DNA of 64,000 bases, taken from contig VCAZ01000044.1 in the NCBI GenBank assembly GCA_005784505.1, positions 365,001-429,000 of the forward strand, in the 5' to 3' direction. Under the pieces are notes generated by a model, which worked only from the letters and a program-made list of their open reading frames with translations, made no database searches and was not told the DNA's origin. The position numbers were made by a program, and so were the translations under genes. Within the stretch, counting starts at the first letter, position 1, and each line of letters begins with the position of its first letter. Source of the DNA: Bagarius yarrelli. Its lineage: Eukaryota > Chordata > Actinopteri > Siluriformes > Sisoridae. Shown piece by piece: positions 24,584-34,938 of the stretch.

Positions 24584-27500
24584 TTAATAATTATGTTGGA
24601 AGTGAGAGGACCCCATCCCCTGTCCCACCCCTTGATTTATTAACTGTCCTATTCCTTGACTTAGTCCCTGTCCCCGTCCTTGGCCTAATCCCTGGTTATA
24701 ACCTTGGCCTAATCCTTGCCCAAGACCCTGGTTTAAACCTTGTTTCATTCCCTGGTTCATTTCTTGGCCCACCCCCTGGCCTGATCTGGTCGATAGGTTT
24801 GCTGAACTGACCAGCTGGTTAATGGTAGGTCCGCTCTGGATAAGCGTGTCCAGGGCTTTCTTAACGCTAGGGTTGTCAAAGTTAATCCCGGTTCCTCCTC
24901 TCTGGAGCCCTTGGGGTGCTGCTGCTCCATGGTTGTTAGCAGAGGGCCTGATGGCCATGCGATGACTTATGTCCTGAGAGTCATGAGCAGGTATGGCCAA
25001 AGTGGACAGAGTGGAGGAGGAGAGGTTGGAGGCTTGTGTGTGTCCGTAGCCTTGAGTCTGGGACACGGTTGCTTGGCTCTGAGACACTGAGGAGCCTGAG
25101 CCACTGTTGAAAAGGCTAAGAATTTTAGCCTGCAGCTCTTGCTGCTGTTTCGTGGTGGCAGCAGCAGCAGCAGGAAGATGAGTGCTGTGTACAGAGAGTG
25201 TGGATGGGTGTGTCGGGTGGGAAACCGTGGCGAGAGGCTGGGTGGCCTGAGGGGTCTCATGAGGGACTACTGCAGTAGACTGACGGGACCCTGCACAAAA
25301 ACAAAAGAAATATAAATGCTTTGCATCCAATTGCCGATAAGAAAACATGCTGTTATTGTGAAAATTCAAAAGAAACAGCATGTTTTGTATTAGATCAATA
25401 AATAAAGGTAAAAATAAAATATTTAACCATTTCCTGTCAGTTCTAAAAGATTTTACATCCAGCTAATGAGCATACACTTTTATATAGTATACGCTCTATC
25501 CGTTTAATTAGGAACAGCTGTACATTACGCAAATATTTGCTTAACTAATCAACAGCATACAAAAGAGTGTTTAGGTTCACATCAAAATATTTTTAAGTTT
25601 TTACATAGAGAATTGCAAAAACAACCTTTGTGAAGCTCTTGCCCTGTATTAGCATAATTACAGGTAATTAACAAACCTACCAAGAAGAGAATCTGTGCTA
25701 CCTCGAACCAGACGATCACGTCTATCCTGCAGATAGTTGATGAGGGCGGTTAGCTCTTGAGGAGTCAGGAACCTTGGGCAAGTTAAATGCAACACAGGTT
25801 ATTACACATTTGTTTAAACAAAAAGAATCTATGCTTGCATTGCAGCCTGTGCATATTTACTGGTAGGTATGGGCACGATTAATCAATAATCAGTTATTGA
25901 TCATTAAAAATCTTGTCTATCTTAATTAATTAAATTGATTATTTTTAATCAAGGAGAACCCAGAGGTTTGAGTGTGTGAACATAAGCTGTTTTGTGTATT
26001 TAAATATTCAATGGTGCCTCATTTCTCTTTAGATCAGAGGACAATTTAATGGAATATGTTTTTCCTCTTTGAATTATCATTCCATTAGAAGGTTTGTAAC
26101 GTTTGACCAATCCCGTATGCATTTTGGGCAATTATATGCATTAACAGTGTCTTTGTTGATCAATTACCATAAAGCACCACCCAAAATATAACAAATACAT
26201 CACCAAGCACCGTTTATTATTTACAAATTAAAATTACTGCAAGAGAGCGGGTGAACCATCTTCTGTGATCATTTTTATAAAAGCGGAGGAAAACCGTTTT
26301 ACAATTTATTTTAGCCTATAATCACAAAAAAACCTGCAAAATCCTAAAAGGACTAAATAAAGGCTTTCATTGTGGAAAACGATTGATTATTAATTCAAAT
26401 CAAATGCCCATCCCGGTTTACTGGGACGAATCAGAAATGCATTTGTGTGACCATACCTGCCCTCTGACAGCAGTGTGATGGCAGTCAGCACAGAGACTGG
26501 ATGGGGCTGTCTGTCATGCTCTCTCATCAACACTTCATCTGCCATCTTTGCAGCTTTTCTTGAAATCTCATCCCGCTCCTTGGTGCGGTTCTCTACCTTA
26601 AAGGTGTCAAAGTTGTGAGCCACTAAAACCATAGCATCTTGCATGGGCATGTTTCGGTGTTCTTGAAAAGAATAGCAAAGAAGAAATTCCAAGTCATTTA
26701 ATGACTGCATTAAATAAAAAAGGAAATTTCATTGAAAACTATGTGGGCTTTTTCTTCTTCTGAAAGCTAGGGTTCAACTTGTACATTATAAATAGTTGTT
26801 TTTTTTTAACTCGTAAAATTTTACTATTGTCTCTAGTCTAATTAACTGGCATTATCGGCAATCTAAACAACCAGTCTCACGTACCCTGTGGTGTGCCAAA
26901 GAGAATGTTGACCGTGCAGGAGCGATGTACTTCATGCTGCTGGGTGATGATGATGGCGAAGGGTGTATGCGCCCGGCTCACGTCCTCCAGAGCCTGGGTC
27001 AGGGACACCTCCGTGTTGAGGAAGATGAGGTCCACCACCATGCCCTGATCTCGCACCTTCCTACCTACCATTTCTGCATACTCTCTACAGAAAGTCAAAC
27101 AAGAAAGGTTTACCACCATTACTCTGTCTAAAAAAAAGTCAATAAAATCCAAGGTATGCTTTACAATCACAGAACTCACTTCTGCTGCTTGTTGACTACA
27201 ATTACTGAGCAGTCTACAGGTCTCTCAGCATCGTAACGTCTCTGCAGCTCTTCATAGTACTGACGATACAGCTCATTCCTCCTGCGCTCCTCAGGCCGCA
27301 GTCGCTCCTCTACACATCCACAATCATAAAATAGATAGGAAAAGACTGTTTTATAAAGACCCCACAGTGTAATAATACACCACAAAGGAAAAGGACGGGG
27401 CAGTTTTAAGATGGTTTTGAATAGACAGACCTTCTGATTCTCTCCTGCCAGCCCAGTTCTCTCTGTAGCGGTCAGGGTAAGGATCAACTTTCTTGCGGTA

Positions 27501-28351
27501 CGGCTCATATTCTCCATGGTGAAGGCGGTCGTAACTATCATTTCTGAAGCAAAGAATACGTTGGGTTTATAACTGCACAGTCAAACACAATATAGGCTTG
27601 TTTTTACTCACTAAATATATGAAAGTTTGAAATGTAACAATTAAGAAGTTTTAGACTTCATAAACTGGAAAATAGTGTATTCAATGAAAATGTTAACCAC
27701 CAACACGCATCATAACAACACCATGGTGTACATAATATACACTTACTGAACATGGCGTTATGGCTAAACTAAATAGTGTTTGATTAATTATAGTATGGGA
27801 GAAGCAGTGGAACATCAAGAGCCATTGCTGATCAATTATGTCAGCAGTGAACATGATTATCAATTATAGTAAACGCCGGCCCTCTGTGTACTTTACAGCT
27901 GTAACAATACTCACAATGTGATTAATGTGGTTGCTATTTACAGATATTTACTATAAATAATAATCATGTTCATTACTGACATGAATGATCAGCAATGGCT
28001 TTTGATGTTTTACTGCTTCTCCCTCACAATAATTAATCAAACACTATTTAGTTTAGCCATAACGGAATTGAGCTTGCTTTGACACACATCTTCATGTGGA
28101 AACTGATTCGGGCAGTCTGTAGTTGCTCACAGTTTCAGATCTAGTTCATGTTCATATAACTATTTTCTCTTATGGTTATTTCACAAAATGTGGACATGAC
28201 AGGTGGATCTTCTTTAATTTATGGGTTTTAACACGCGGTGAAAATAAAAGTAGCTGTATGTTTATATATGGGCTTTTATGGGCGAGACAAAATTTGAATA
28301 CTGCTGGCGAGAAAGGGAAAAAAAATTTTTTTGGGGGGGGGGGGGGGGGGT

Positions 28352-28382
<31 letters not shown>

Positions 28383-31300
28383 ACTTTTGTCTGGTACATT
28401 TTTGTACCAGACAAAAGTGTAGACACATAAATAGGAAGTGTGTTCAAACTTTTGACTGCTAGTGTATTATGATAACGAATATCCGTCAATATATCAAGAA
28501 CAGATTTTTGGTTCCCAATATCGGTTTGGCCCTTAAAAAAACCACACTGGTCAGGCTCTAATATTCAGTCACCTAATCCTAATTTTTTTCAGAAATGACA
28601 GGATTCAAGGTAAAAGATCACCTACCTATAAGCAGCATCTCGAGAGTCTTTAACCCTTCCATCTGTACCCCTGTACCGCACGTCATCCTGATCTCGTGGT
28701 GGTCCGGGCCGGGGTTCTCGACTTGGTTCCCTTATGTCTCGGCCATCTCTGCTATCTCTGCTATCTCTGCCATCCCTGCTGTCCCTACCGTCCCTGCTGT
28801 CGCGGGACTCTCGACTCTGTACTGGGGACCGAGAACGGAGTCGGGGCTCCCTGCTGTCCCCATAACCAGCAGGCCTAAGCAGATAAAATGACCGGTCAGA
28901 AACTTGATTTAAATAAACTAGTCCGAATCAGTAACTCACACTGACCGTCTGCAATTTTCAACAATTCTTATTTCAAAATGTATTCATTACTAAGGCTTAT
29001 ATATTTTATTAAAACCGACTGCCAAAATAAAGCTTGCAGAAACTTTAGGAGTGTCTCATTTTTGGTGTGGATGAAAATTAAAGAATGTTTTGTCCAAACC
29101 CAGTTAGTGTGCAAAGAAAAATTTTAAGTTGTCTTATGTTGTCCAAACAGAAAATATTTTTGTCTGCTATTTTAATTCTGCACGTTTTTAAAGAAACAAT
29201 TTGTATTGTAAGATTTGCTTATTTTACAGGGCTTTTACATATTTTACAAAATGAACAGTGACAAGAGGAATTCAACAAATTTGTTAAAAAAGTAAAATTA
29301 AAAAGGCTAAAACGCGTTTATGCCGATGTTCCAAAAAAGGTGCCACACAAATTAGTTTTATTTAAAAAAAAAAATCACAATGCATAGTTTTGATGCTAAA
29401 TAGGCCGATCCCAAAGCGAGTCCAACCTGATAGCAGACCTGTATTTATTTGCATCCGAGGTCAGTTTGATTCAGGATTTAACGGATGAACCAGTGAAGAC
29501 AGTTGCAAGTTGAAGACAACTTTTGAAATGCAGTCTTAAAAGAAATAACACACTGTTAAGACACAAGGACACCACGGAAAATAGTTTAAGATTGGCCTTT
29601 CACTTTATTTCAACAAACTAAATACCCGTGAATAAAAGATCACCCTCTGAGGAGAAACACCAAAAATTTTTCGGTTGTCTAAAAATTCTCGACGCCGTTG
29701 TCCCAAAATGCAAATGCGTTTGAAGGAGGCGATAAAACGAGTTTACCGGAAACCTTTGTGGTAGACTCCTGACAATACTTTACCTGCGCGGAGGACTTGA
29801 CCTGGATTTCTGCCGTCTTTCTGCAGCCATATTTACATCTGAAAACAAACCAATCCGAAGGTTCATCATCAAATTTTTGAGAAAAGCTAGGCCATGGCTC
29901 ACTCATTTCTAAAGCACTTATGCTCAAAACACTTTTTAAAAAAAGACAGCAAAAATAATCTTTTGTTACAATAATGAACCAAAAATGGCATCTAATTAAA
30001 CATCTAAATAAATAACAGAAAAAAAACTTAAACAAGACAAAATAAAATGGAAATCATGTAAAAAAAAAAATTGATTTACGATAGAACAGGTGTTGTTTAC
30101 ACTATATGGTTTTGGGGTAGCAGGTATATTTTACTCACACAATTACACATATTTGAATAGTCACTCAACCATGCTTCCTGATAGTTAATATTTCTGTACT
30201 GATTCACTATATAGGCAATACACAATATACACACTTTCCTGGGATTTAAAATACACGTCCTATCATTTTAAGGTCGATTACAAACACCTGAAGGGAATTA
30301 GTATTCTTGGGCAACTGGGACTAAATTCTCCTTGGAAACTTGCCTTAGTTTATGATAAACAATGGTTGCCACAGACCATACATCTGTGGCCTGCTCTGAC
30401 TGCTGATAAAAGTATATTATCCTAAAGAAATTAAGGCAATTACAGCTAGTAATCGGAAATAAAATATTACATACAACTTATACTACACATTTTAGATGCA
30501 AAAGTTTTTGTTCTTTAAGATTATCGAATTTGAGACATTGGCCCAACATGTTAACTTTAAAGTAAAGGGCCAATGTAAGTTTTAAGTAAAGTTTCCATTA
30601 AATCAGAAGATTGCTTTACTATTCCTGGTGCCCTGTCCGATTTACATCTTTTCTGCCCTAACGTAACCACTGTAGAAGGACAGTTAGCTGGAATGCTTAT
30701 GAGTTACCAACTACACTAACTACTTAAATTCCACACATTATCACACGACAGTAACAAGCCCCTTTATAACCTCATATTCTGTCTTGTCCACCTTGCAGAC
30801 TGAAAACTTTAAAAACTAAAATGTACTGCATTCTTAAACTTTACAAAACGTTGCTTAGAGTTACCATGAAATCACAGCCTGTCATCTTTTACTAAAGAAA
30901 TCCCAGCGAGTCAACAAGCAACATATAATCTTACCTATTTTATAACCTCTATAAATCCGACCGTTTTGTCCCGCTTTAGCTGCCTCAGCATCTTCTGTCC
31001 TTTCAAACTGCACAAATCCATACCCACGAAACAGGGACACAGCTGCAAAAAGGAACAGGTTTGCGCAGGAAAATATGATTCTGCTTGTTATTGAGGGTTT
31101 TTGACAAGTCTTCAGTCATACCGTTGAGCCTGTATTTTGTTCAATTGCTATTTTTAATGACATTTCAGATGTCCACCTTTATACGAAAGGTATAAATTCA
31201 AATAAACTCCATTATTCCTCAATTTAGCTAGTTATTACTTTAGAGATGACAACAGCTACTAACCCTGTATTTTTCCATATGGCTTGAACAGGTCTTCCAT

Positions 31301-31426
31301 ATCCTTTTTCGCCATGTGTGCAGTAGGCAAATTGCCGACAAAAATCCTCCTCTCGAGATCACGAGGGTCATTGCTGTTGGTGCCGTAAGATGTCGGCGAA
31401 CCACTTCGGCTTCTTCTGTGTGACAT
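24584..31426 (-). CDS. ncoa5: Nuclear receptor coactivator 5 with N-terminal RRM (673 aa)
   Basis: Nuclear cofactor that modulates nuclear-receptor transcription. Ten coding exons join in frame from the ATG at 31426: 31426-31264, 31042-30935, 29838-29784, 28874-28626, 27543-27431, 27309-27180, 27084-26885, 26661-26457, 25772-25681, 25290-24584 (TAA). Residues about 1-24 are RS-like. Residues 25-95 form an RRM with RNP2 IFVGNL (28-33) and RNP1 RGYGFVQF (60-67). Residues about 108-190 are rich in SRD/GRD repeats. The region from ERPVDCSVIVVNKQ through GRKVRDQGMVVDLIFLNTEV to SCTVNILFGTPQ is the anticodon-binding-like NCOA5 core. QQELQAKILSLFNSG and GTGINFDNPSVKKALDTLIQ are conserved C-terminal motifs, followed by a QG-repeat tail. 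As I recall human NCOA5 (about 579 aa), it lacks the RRM. The gene is tail-to-tail with slc12a5 and head-to-head with ctsa. Confidence 0.95.
25864..26416. mobile_element. hAT-like element filling ncoa5 intron, exact 8-bp target duplication
   Basis: The left end TAGGTATGGGCACGATTAAT and right end TGCCCATCCCGG are imperfect inverted repeats. The octamer TTTACTGG flanks both sides exactly (25856-25863 and 26417-26424). Internal sequence is AT-rich with ATTAATC motifs and no transposase. The element takes up most of the 684-bp intron, and its right edge lies 40 bp from the donor of exon 26457-26661. Confidence 0.8.
27756..28064. mobile_element. Foldback MITE in ncoa5 intron, about 118-bp inverted arms
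   Basis: The left arm 27756-27874 begins 'cgttatggctaaactaaata'. The right arm about 27946-28064 is its near-perfect reverse complement, ending in 'tatttagtttagccataacg'. The arms share the blocks 'gtgtttgattaatta', 'gagaagcagt' and 'gccattgctgat'. About 70 bp lie between the arms. No coding capacity. In the ncoa5 transcript this would fold into a long hairpin. Confidence 0.8.
28333..28420. repeat. Poly-G run joined to a perfect 17-bp palindrome
   Basis: About 48 bases are G with a single T (28333-28380). They are followed immediately by arm ACACTTTTGTCTGGTAC (28381-28397), spacer ATTTTT, and the exact inverted arm (28404-28420). It is within the ncoa5 intron upstream of exon 27431-27543, where the transcribed RNA would carry poly-C. 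Confidence 0.9.
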
Positions 31427-32220
31427 GATGTTATACACTTGCCTGGGACGAATATGGAGATGATGTGTATACAAGCGTGTATACACTTTCGTGTTTTTTT
31501 TTTTGTTTTGTTTGTTTGTTTTTTTTCCCCTAATTTATTTTTCACCCAAGGTCCTGAAAAAGCCAGGGCGACAACATGGGAAAGAAAAGAGAGATTTCAC
31601 AGATAAAGAGTACTGAATATACAGTGCAACATTTAGGGAGAAATTTAACAAAACATCAATGTGGAACATCAAGTATAAAAGTCCAGATGTTGTTTTAACA
31701 GATTAACTGCATCATTGGGTTTATTTCACAATTCACAGACCAAAATTTGGATAACCAAAGCTGTCTCGGCCGAACATCCATCCTAAGTCATTTGAAGAGT
31801 TTGTGTGAAAATTTCCGAAACGTGCTCATTCCTCGGGTTACTTTTGCAATCACAGCTTAACATCCACAGGACGAAATAACGGCAGACAATCGGATCTGAA
31901 AGCAAGCACGGTTCAAAATGCCATGCAGAAAACTGTAAATGGCGGTGGGGGAAATTTTGAAAATGCTCCCCTAATAATCCCAAGAGATCAAGTCCATTTC
32001 TAAAATCAGGAGTTGATTGCAGAGAAGGTCGTTTAATTGCGCAAATTTGTCTCATGATCATCACAATTGCCCACAATTACTCAATGACGAGTAGTTTGGC
32101 TGAAAATTATTAGCGATGTGTCTTACACCAATCAGTCGCAATATAAGGAAAACACAGCATAAGACGCATTATTCAATTCTGTGCTTTGGCAGAAAACTCC
32201 ATTGTTCGGTATGCACCTCA

Positions 32221-32560
32221 TTTACAAAATCCTGTTTTATCCCAATCACATGATTATTAACGATTTTGTTTTTCCATCACGCCGGAAAACGTCAGCCTTT
32301 ACTTCTCACCTCGCCTCACTTACTATGACTATTTTTGAGAAAAAAGCAAATCTAGTGGCTTATCTAGAGACTATATCTGGAATACATTTACACATTTGGC
32401 AGACGCCAACATTTAAAGTGACTTACATTTATAAAACAGGGCAATTTAGGATTAAGGGCCTTGCTCAAAGGCCCAACAGTAGCAACTAGGTGGTATTAGG
32501 AATCGAACCCACCGGTTTGGCAGTCCGAATACCTTAACCACTCAGCTACCACTTCCCAAA
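32221..32560 (-). repeat. Composite repeat: conserved block plus SINE family 1
   Basis: 'cctgttttatcccaatcaca' followed by 'tgattatt' and 'tcacctcgcctcactta' matches 20,010-20,100 in order. A reverse-oriented SINE family 1 copy follows at about 32,395-32,555 (tail 'acatttggcagacgcc', B box GGAATCGAACCC). It is in ncoa5 intron 1. Confidence 0.6.
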
Positions 32561-33518
32561 TTGAGAGTTTGTTCAAACTACTTTTGTGCTAACTATCTTA
32601 TCACAGCCCCGCGGTCACCAGGCGTGTATGTCTGTGCAAGTTTTCGTAAAACAAGTAGGAGGAATAGGTTTTAAGCTGCTTGGTGTAAATGAGTGAGTGT
32701 GTAAGATGATCTGGTGTCTCAACCTTTGACCAAAAGGTGTAAATGATCAACTAACAGGTGTTTATGGGTTTTTACCAAAGTAATGACTTATATATTGACC
32801 CGTAAAATAGGCATTTAACTTTTTGACGCACATTTTAGTAAAATATTTTTTACTGTAGCGAATTATTTGCCGTCGCGGGATAAAATCTCAAAATCCACGT
32901 AAGGTCCAAAGCATCACGACGCAAAAAAATAAGGCGCTCGAAAAAATGTCTTGATGTGAAAAAGACATGACCAAAAAGGTGATCGCGCGTCATTCATTCA
33001 TTCATTCATTCATTCATTCATTCATTCTTGATCACTGGTGTGTCCCCTCCAGCAAATGGTCAGCCATTTTGTCTCACAAAAGCATTGCTGTTGTGGTGCA
33101 AGCTCAGTCCGGTGCACAACACAAATTCGGCTAACATAAATAATCGCCCAAAATGCAGTAGTTTAAATAAATGCGCAACACCGGTAGAACCAAGTAGACG
33201 CGAAACGTGCACGCGCACCTGGCCGGTAAAACCAAACCGCGAAAGGACGCCATATTGTTTAACCGTATAACTGAAAAAATACAGGTTTCTGCGTACTGTT
33301 TACTGGTATAAAAGGTTTTTTTAACGCTAAATAAAGTTGCATACTTATAGTTCCACAGAATTAAATTAAAGTGGTCGTTATTAGCATTGTTTACATAGTG
33401 TAAAATGACACCACGTAGGCAAGCTAGGTACGTAGGTAGCGTAGCTCCTGCTAGCCGTTTAAAATTAAAATTTAAACGTTTTGAATTCTTCTGTGAAATA
33501 TTAAAACGCAGTCTTTAC

Positions 33519-33650
33519 CTTGTTTAGGAGTTGTTGATGAACTTTCATGCCAAAGGAAGTCAGAACCACTCTGTGCAGGTTAGGTCCAAACACAGAGACG
33601 AGACCGCAGCGGTGCCACTCGGGTTTAGAGCCACAAGCGGAGCATCACGT
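33519..33650 (-). other. ncoa5 5' UTR exon 1 with split uORF
   Basis: The minus-strand donor CTAAACAAG|GTAAAG ends the exon at 33519. The acceptor CAG at 31443-31445 joins it to the coding exon. An upstream ATG at 33548-33546 opens a 13-codon frame that crosses the junction and stops (TAA) before the main ATG at 31426. The transcription start is estimated from the promoter elements, so the outer boundary is approximate. Confidence 0.65.
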
Positions 33651-33680
33651 TTGGCTTGTAGAGCTACTGTATGTAATGGA

Positions 33681-33690
33681 CGCATGCGCA
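33681..33690 (-). promoter_or_regulatory. NRF1-type site in the ncoa5 promoter
   Basis: CGCATGCGCA matches the palindromic NRF1 consensus and lies about 30-160 bp upstream of the proposed 5' exon. No TATA box is evident, which suits a housekeeping promoter. Confidence 0.6.
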
Positions 33691-33889
33691 GTGAATATTA
33701 GCCACATATAGGGTCGTGGTTAAAATAAAATCTGGTATATAATAAACCAATGAATTATACACTGAAATACATTTAGAGAAATGTAAATAGACATAATAAT
33801 ATGTCATTTCAAGATAAAAGAGTTAACTAATTATATACAATAAAATAAAATGTTATTAATAAAGCTCTAACAATCAATATATGAATGAG

Positions 33890-34031
33890 TTATAGTGTAT
33901 AAGTTTATATAATGTAATTATTTAATGACAGGTATGCATATTTATGTATTTAATATTAATTTATAGTGTATAAGTTTATATAATGTAATTATTTAATGAC
34001 AGGTATGCATATTTATGTATTTAATGTTAAT
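33890..34031. repeat. 71-bp tandem duplication
   Basis: Two copies, 33890-33960 and 33961-34031, are nearly identical, with 'tatagtgtataagtttatat' and 'ttaatgacaggtatgcatat' in each. The main difference is TAATATTAA against TAATGTTAA. The surrounding 33,700-34,620 is AT-rich intergenic DNA without a gene. Confidence 0.9.
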
Positions 34032-34679
34032 TTTTTTTTCACCACTGTATGTCTCAAACGTTTATTCTAAATAAATACATTTTAAAAATTCCCAAATGAG
34101 GTAGTGCACTTTCTATTGAATATGAAGTGATTTGAAATTCAACCAGTGGTAAAAGCTTATAAATGGAGCAAATATACATCATGTCTTAAAAATCGTAATG
34201 AAGTTTATTTTTATTAATAAAAATATCATTCATTGTAACACATTTTATAGTTAGCGATTCCATTGTTAAAGCACATATAAATACACATAACTTTATATCT
34301 GCATCATTTTACTGTTATTAACAAAGTCATCCAAATTCGAGGAAAACCCATAGTGTAAAATATAACAGCACTAAATAAAGTAGTGAACTTAGGAGTAAAG
34401 TGGATATACGCATAATGTGTGAAGATTGCAAAATACAATACAATAAATACACGAGACAATGAATACACAATGAAAGTGTACACTATTTAAGCTGGACAAG
34501 TGTTTACAGTTGATATTTATATAGATCATAGTTTGCATTTTCTCTTCTTATTATACTACAACGAGGATCTGTATGTAGTGACAACATTTGGGTTGACTTG
34601 TCTTAACTTGTGGCGTTACAAAAAAAAACACCCCGTTTTTACTTCCGGTCTCCCAGCAACGTGACTTGATCACGAGTTT

Positions 34680-34695
34680 GATATCACGTGATATC
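34680..34695. promoter_or_regulatory. Palindromic CLEAR-type E-box in the ctsa promoter
   Basis: GATATCACGTGATATC is a perfect 16-bp palindrome centred on TCACGTGA, the core bound by TFEB/TFE3/MITF factors at lysosomal genes. It lies about 50-60 bp before the donor of the probable 5' exon. An ETS-like ACTTCCGG is at 34641-34648. No TATA box is evident. Confidence 0.65.
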
Positions 34696-34699
34696 GCGG

Positions 34700-34748
34700 C
34701 TGTACTTATGCGACAGTGTAAACGAAAGTTACAGCAAACGGGTGTAAA
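34700..34748 (+). other. ctsa 5' UTR exon (probable)
   Basis: A donor GTGTAAAG|GTAGGAG at 34748/34749 fits with the acceptor TTCCAG that immediately precedes the ATG at 34939. The left boundary is a guess. Transcripts starting inside 34749-34938 without splicing are also possible. Confidence 0.45.
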
Positions 34749-34938
34749 GGTAGGAGAGAGTTACACATTCTGGTGACTTTTGGGCTCGAATTACACGCCT
34801 TTTAGCTGCTTTAGTTTATAGAAAATTTAGTTTCAATGGCAGTTTTATTTCTAGTTAAAATCTGCTGAATGAGTTTGGCGGTCCGTGCTGTCGGCGTGTT
34901 TCGAGTGAATTAACATGGCAGTGTTTTTTGTGTTCCAG

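Noticed and set aside
28123..28489. Frames with Gly or Pro runs
   Set aside because: Products of the poly-G tract read in different frames.
31240..31545. Longer frame starting upstream of the ncoa5 ATG
   Set aside because: A different frame and an intronic upstream part. The RRM frame starting at 31426 is the one supported by splicing and domain content.
34915..34938. Upstream ATG giving MAVFFVFQ before the cathepsin A signal peptide
   Set aside because: It overlaps the polypyrimidine tract and acceptor TTCCAG immediately before the ATG at 34939, so it is probably intronic. It stays possible if unspliced transcripts start in this interval.
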